Shown here: positions 36,931 to 39,392 of the stretch, piece after piece
Layout: each line of letters opens with the position of its first letter
How positions within the stretch are numbered: the stretch's first letter is position 1
Source: Gammaproteobacteria bacterium
GTDB lineage: Bacteria; Pseudomonadota; Gammaproteobacteria; Xanthomonadales; SZUA-36
Assembly: GCA_024279945.1 (NCBI GenBank)
Contig: JAJRRA010000073.1
Span: 1 to 39,392 of the forward strand
Length of the DNA stretch: 39,392 nt
Direction of reading: 5' to 3'
Program-made: the position numbers and the translations under genes
The notes under the pieces: generated by a model
The model's input: the letters and a program-made list of their open reading frames with translations, nothing else
Database searches by the model: none
What the model was told of the DNA's origin: nothing

Positions 36931-37862
36931 TTTCCGATTGCCCCCTGTGTTACCTGGCGAAAGACCTCATCCAGCCTGCCGGCTTCAAGGCGCAGTTCGC
37001 TCACCGCCCAGCCATGCTCCTTCACCGCATCCGAAATAACCTCGAAAAGGCGGGCTCCACCGGCGGGAAACACGGTCAGTTCTCCTTCTCTCAGCTCGAC
37101 TTTACGGGCCTGGGGTATTTCGCTCAAAATACTGGCCACACGTTCGGGATGTTCAACCACCAGCGTCACCGCATTGTGATAGCGGGAGCGGTCAATCAGG
37201 CCCGCCGGTGTATCGTCCACCAACAACCGACCATCAGAAATAATCATGGCGCGGTTGCACAGGGCGTGAACCTCTTCCAGCAAATGGGTTGAAATCACAA
37301 TAATTTTTTCGCTGGACATTTCCCGAATCAGGCGTCTGACTTCATGCTTTTGATTGGGGTCCAGGCCGTCGGTCGGCTCATCAAGGACCAATACCTGTGG
37401 ATCGTGGAGAATAGCCTGCGCCAGACCAACTCGGCGTTTGAACCCTTTGGACAAAGTTTCGATCGGCTGCTCCGGCACACGATCCAAATTCAGGCGATCA
37501 ATAGCAGCAGCGGCTTTTCGTCGGGCTTCGCCACCGCTGAACCCCCTTACCCTGGCAATGAATTCAAGAAAATTCCGGACCGTCATTTCACCGTAACTGG
37601 GGGCCCCTTCCGGCAAATAGCCGATGATCCGCCGCGCCGCCAGCGAATCACTGATGATGTCGTGACCGTTGATGCTTGCCGTCCCCCCACTTGGTGCAAG
37701 GAATCCGGTTAGCATTTTCATGGTCGTAGACTTGCCGGCGCCATTGGGGCCGAGAAAACCCAGAACTTCACCAGACCCCACCTCAAAACTCAAACAGTCT
37801 ACCGCTACTATATTGCCAAAATTCTTGCTCAGAACCCTGGCTTCGATCTTCAACTCACTCAT
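36927..37862 (-). CDS. ABC transporter ATP-binding protein, GldA-like
   Basis: A 311-residue ATPase with Walker A GPNGAGKST (38-46), signature LSKGFKRR (137-144), Walker B VLVLDEP with D161-E162, D loop GLDP, and switch histidine in STHLLEE. A C-terminal extension of about 80 residues is typical of drug- or Gld-type exporters. It is the first gene of the five-gene minus-strand operon, with 150 bp between it and the divergent M14 gene. The cargo is unknown. Confidence 0.93.
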   Translation of the reverse strand: MSELKIEARVLSKNFGNIVAVDCLSFEVGSGEVLGFLGPNGAGKSTTMKMLTGFLAPSGGTASINGHDIISDSLAARRIIGYLPEGAPSYGEMTVRNFLEFIARVRGFSGGEARRKAAAAIDRLNLDRVPEQPIETLSKGFKRRVGLAQAILHDPQVLVLDEPTDGLDPNQKHEVRRLIREMSSEKIIVISTHLLEEVHALCNRAMIISDGRLLVDDTPAGLIDRSRYHNAVTLVVEHPERVASILSEIPQARKVELREGELTVFPAGGARLFEVISDAVKEHGWAVSELRLEAGRLDEVFRQVTQGAIGK

Positions 37863-38012
37863 GGGAGATCGCCCATATCAACATGTTATTTTCCTGGTTT
37901 TTATTTTGCGCTTTCTTCAAAGGCAGATTGACTGTATCTTGGCCGCCTATTTTGCCATTTTTTGAACCATGGAACCTCTAATCTGTTCATCAACCCGTAT
38001 CTTGTATCCTAA

Positions 38013-39146
38013 ATGAGCACGGCTCCAACCTTTACAGAGCTGGACCATTTGCCGGATAGACTCCTTGAGCGGCCCGCATCCGCCCTCTACCAGCAACTGG
38101 AAGGTCCCACGCTGATTCATCTGGAGGGTCGAATCAAGCGCCCGTTGCTCGTATCGGTACTCCAGCACGGTAACGAGGTCACCGGCTGGGAAGCGATCAG
38201 GCGGCTCTTGAAAAGCCACAACCATGATGAGTTACCTCGCTCCCTGTTAATCCTGATCAGCAACATCCAGGCTGCCAAGCATCGCCTGAGACATCTTGAT
38301 GAGCAGCCTGACTACAACCGTTGCTGGCCGGGTGGCAAAACAGTGGACAACCGGCACACGCAATTGTTCCAACACATCTACGATCGAATCCTGCAACATC
38401 AACCACTGGCCTGTATCGACATTCACAACAACACCGGCTTGAACCCGCATTATGCCGCGGTGAACCGTATTCGTCCGGAATTTCTGCGTCTGGCATCGTT
38501 ATTTTCCCCCAAGGTAATTTATTTCACCAGGCCACAAGGAACCTTTGCACACTCTTTCTCCCGGCACTGCCCGGCTGTCACGCTGGAATGTGGCCAGGCG
38601 GGGGAAATACACGGTACCGACCACAGCCTGGCCTTCCTCGAAACCTGTCTGCGTATGGATGATATTTCCAGGGCGCCGGTGGACCCCAAATCAGTCCACC
38701 TGTTTCACATGATGGCTACCGTCAAAGTTCCGAATGATGTACTTTTTGGATTTGGGCGCGTTCCCGTTGATCTGGCTCTGCGTGAAGATCTGGACAAGTT
38801 TAATTTCTGCGAACTAGCGGTTGGCACATCCTTCGGGAGGGTCAATCACGGTACAAAAAATCCCCTGATCGCAACGGATAATTCGGGGGCGGATATAACA
38901 GACAACTATTTTAGCTTTGCTCGAGGCCAGGTGGAAACTACCCAGGTCATCATGCCTTCCATGCTGACCCTGGATCGCCGGGTGATACAACAGGACTGCC
39001 TGTGCTACCTGATGGAACGCATTCACTACCAGGACCACCAAGAAGTCAGCGGCCGCGATCCACTCCCGGATGCTATTCACCGTAGCGACACTCCGGGAAA
39101 ACCTCTGCTCGGGCCGGGGTTCCCGCTGCGGGGGTCAGGTTCCTGA
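38013..39146 (+). CDS. M14-family succinylglutamate desuccinylase/aspartoacylase-like protein
   Basis: A 377-residue zinc-dependent deacylase or carboxypeptidase-like protein. Zinc ligands are H52 and E55 in QHGNEVTG and H138 in DIHNNTG. The catalytic glutamate is E192 in TLECGQ, and R43 or R92 may bind the carboxylate. It resembles the AstE/AspA group, but the substrate is not evident and no arginine-succinyltransferase genes are near. The last residues (PLRGSGS) and the stop codon are encoded inside a 30-bp perfect palindrome at the edge of a mobile element, so the true C-terminus may have been replaced. The ribosome site is weak. Confidence 0.85.
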   Translation: MSTAPTFTELDHLPDRLLERPASALYQQLEGPTLIHLEGRIKRPLLVSVLQHGNEVTGWEAIRRLLKSHNHDELPRSLLILISNIQAAKHRLRHLDEQPDYNRCWPGGKTVDNRHTQLFQHIYDRILQHQPLACIDIHNNTGLNPHYAAVNRIRPEFLRLASLFSPKVIYFTRPQGTFAHSFSRHCPAVTLECGQAGEIHGTDHSLAFLETCLRMDDISRAPVDPKSVHLFHMMATVKVPNDVLFGFGRVPVDLALREDLDKFNFCELAVGTSFGRVNHGTKNPLIATDNSGADITDNYFSFARGQVETTQVIMPSMLTLDRRVIQQDCLCYLMERIHYQDHQEVSGRDPLPDAIHRSDTPGKPLLGPGFPLRGSGS

Positions 39147-39158
39147 ACCTGACCCCCG
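39129..39158. repeat. 30-bp perfect palindrome at the IS110-side border
   Basis: Two 14-base arms (39129-39142 and 39145-39158, beginning CGGGGGTCAGG and ending its complement) surround a CT centre. It would make a very stable hairpin in RNA. The GGGGTCAGG core is the kind of sequence seen in REP elements of gammaproteobacteria. It contains the stop codon of the M14 gene (39144-39146). Confidence 0.85.
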
Positions 39159-39329
39159 TTCGGAGTACAAAGCGTTTTCAGCCTGGTTTGACGTTCATTT
39201 TATTCGGCGCCTACGTAACGGAACCCGCTCCGCCAGTTCGAAGGGGTTCGAGAACCTGATAATCCTCTAGCCAGCCTCCTCGCAGTCAGTGGTTAAACTG
39301 ACTGCTCTGATTAGGATGAGGAGACTGGT
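39159..39329 (+). ncRNA. Candidate IS110 left-end non-coding region (possible bridge RNA)
   Basis: About 170 bp without a convincing ORF directly before an IS110-family transposase start. Hairpins are visible: GGTTC/GAACC at 39245-39256, and GCAGTCAGT/ACTGACTGC at 39282-39305. IS110-group elements encode their bridge RNA in exactly this place, but I cannot identify the target or donor loops, and IS1111-type relatives keep it at the other end. The left boundary is not determined. Confidence 0.3.
39276..39323 (+). promoter_or_regulatory. Stem-loop covering the transposase ribosome-binding site
   Basis: CTCCTC (39276-39281) can pair with GAGGAG (39318-39323), the Shine-Dalgarno sequence 6 nt before the transposase ATG. 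Between them is a perfect 9-bp hairpin (39282-39290 with 39297-39305). The coaxial structure would hold transposase translation low. Confidence 0.5.
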
Positions 39330-39392
39330 ATGTCACATTACTGCGGAATTGATCTGCATTCAAATAACCACGTTGTGGTGGTAATAGACGAT
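39330..39392 (+). mobile_element. IS110-family transposase, 5' end (cut by window)
   Basis: The first 21 codons are visible. They contain GIDLHSNNHVVV, the start of the DEDD (RuvC-like) domain of IS110/IS1111 transposases, with D8 as the first catalytic acidic residue. The ribosome site GAGGAG precedes the ATG. The rest lies beyond the window, so intactness cannot be judged. Confidence 0.82.

Overview
The window reads as a contiguous chromosomal segment of a Gram-negative gammaproteobacterium. Supporting signs are a bamC-dapA pair, an EpmA/GenX homologue, long-form PstC and PstA permeases, an M48 BepA-type protease, several outer-membrane barrels and lipobox or signal-peptide proteins. I cannot name the genus. 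No tRNA, rRNA or CRISPR array was seen.

Layout. (1) 0-9.3 kb, housekeeping and envelope genes: short bamC and dapA (minus); bcp/prxQ and a PIN-PhoH ATPase (plus); a DUF3179 protein, an AI-2E/PerM family membrane protein and an OmpP1/FadL-like barrel (minus); a BepA-like M48 protease (plus). (2) 9.3-24.7 kb, a phosphate island. A single ORF joins PhoB and PhoR; then come pstS and a 'putative porin', ppx and epmA, and on the other strand pstC-pstA-pstB-phoU. A CpxR/CpxA-like two-component pair and a small secreted protein lie downstream of phoU. Three well-formed Pho boxes (7-4-7 direct repeats, each 9-10 bp from a -10) sit in front of phoB-phoR, pstS and pstC. (3) 24.8-28.7 kb, an M15 peptidase and a large secreted FG-GAP protein with seven exact 201-bp repeats and an IPTL-CTERM-like tail. 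(4) 28.7-37.9 kb, minus strand: a SecB-like protein, an AlkA-type glycosylase, a penicillin-acylase family Ntn hydrolase, then a tightly coupled GldA-GldF-GldG-DUF4340-DUF423 operon. (5) 38.0-39.4 kb, an M14 deacylase-like gene whose stop codon lies inside a 30-bp perfect palindrome, followed by a structured non-coding stretch and the first 21 codons of an IS110-family transposase.

How the genes fit together. The island would sense phosphate limitation (PhoR with PhoU and the Pst complex), switch on PstS, a porin and PstCAB through the three Pho boxes, and manage polyphosphate with Ppx. The most unusual point is the PhoB-PhoR fusion: as written, the DNA-binding response regulator is tethered to the membrane by its own kinase. 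An internal ATG could also release a normal-length PhoR, and a sequencing frameshift or lost stop codon must be excluded. Second-tier points are a possibly leaderless pstC mRNA, the seven-fold propeller protein and the IS110 left end.
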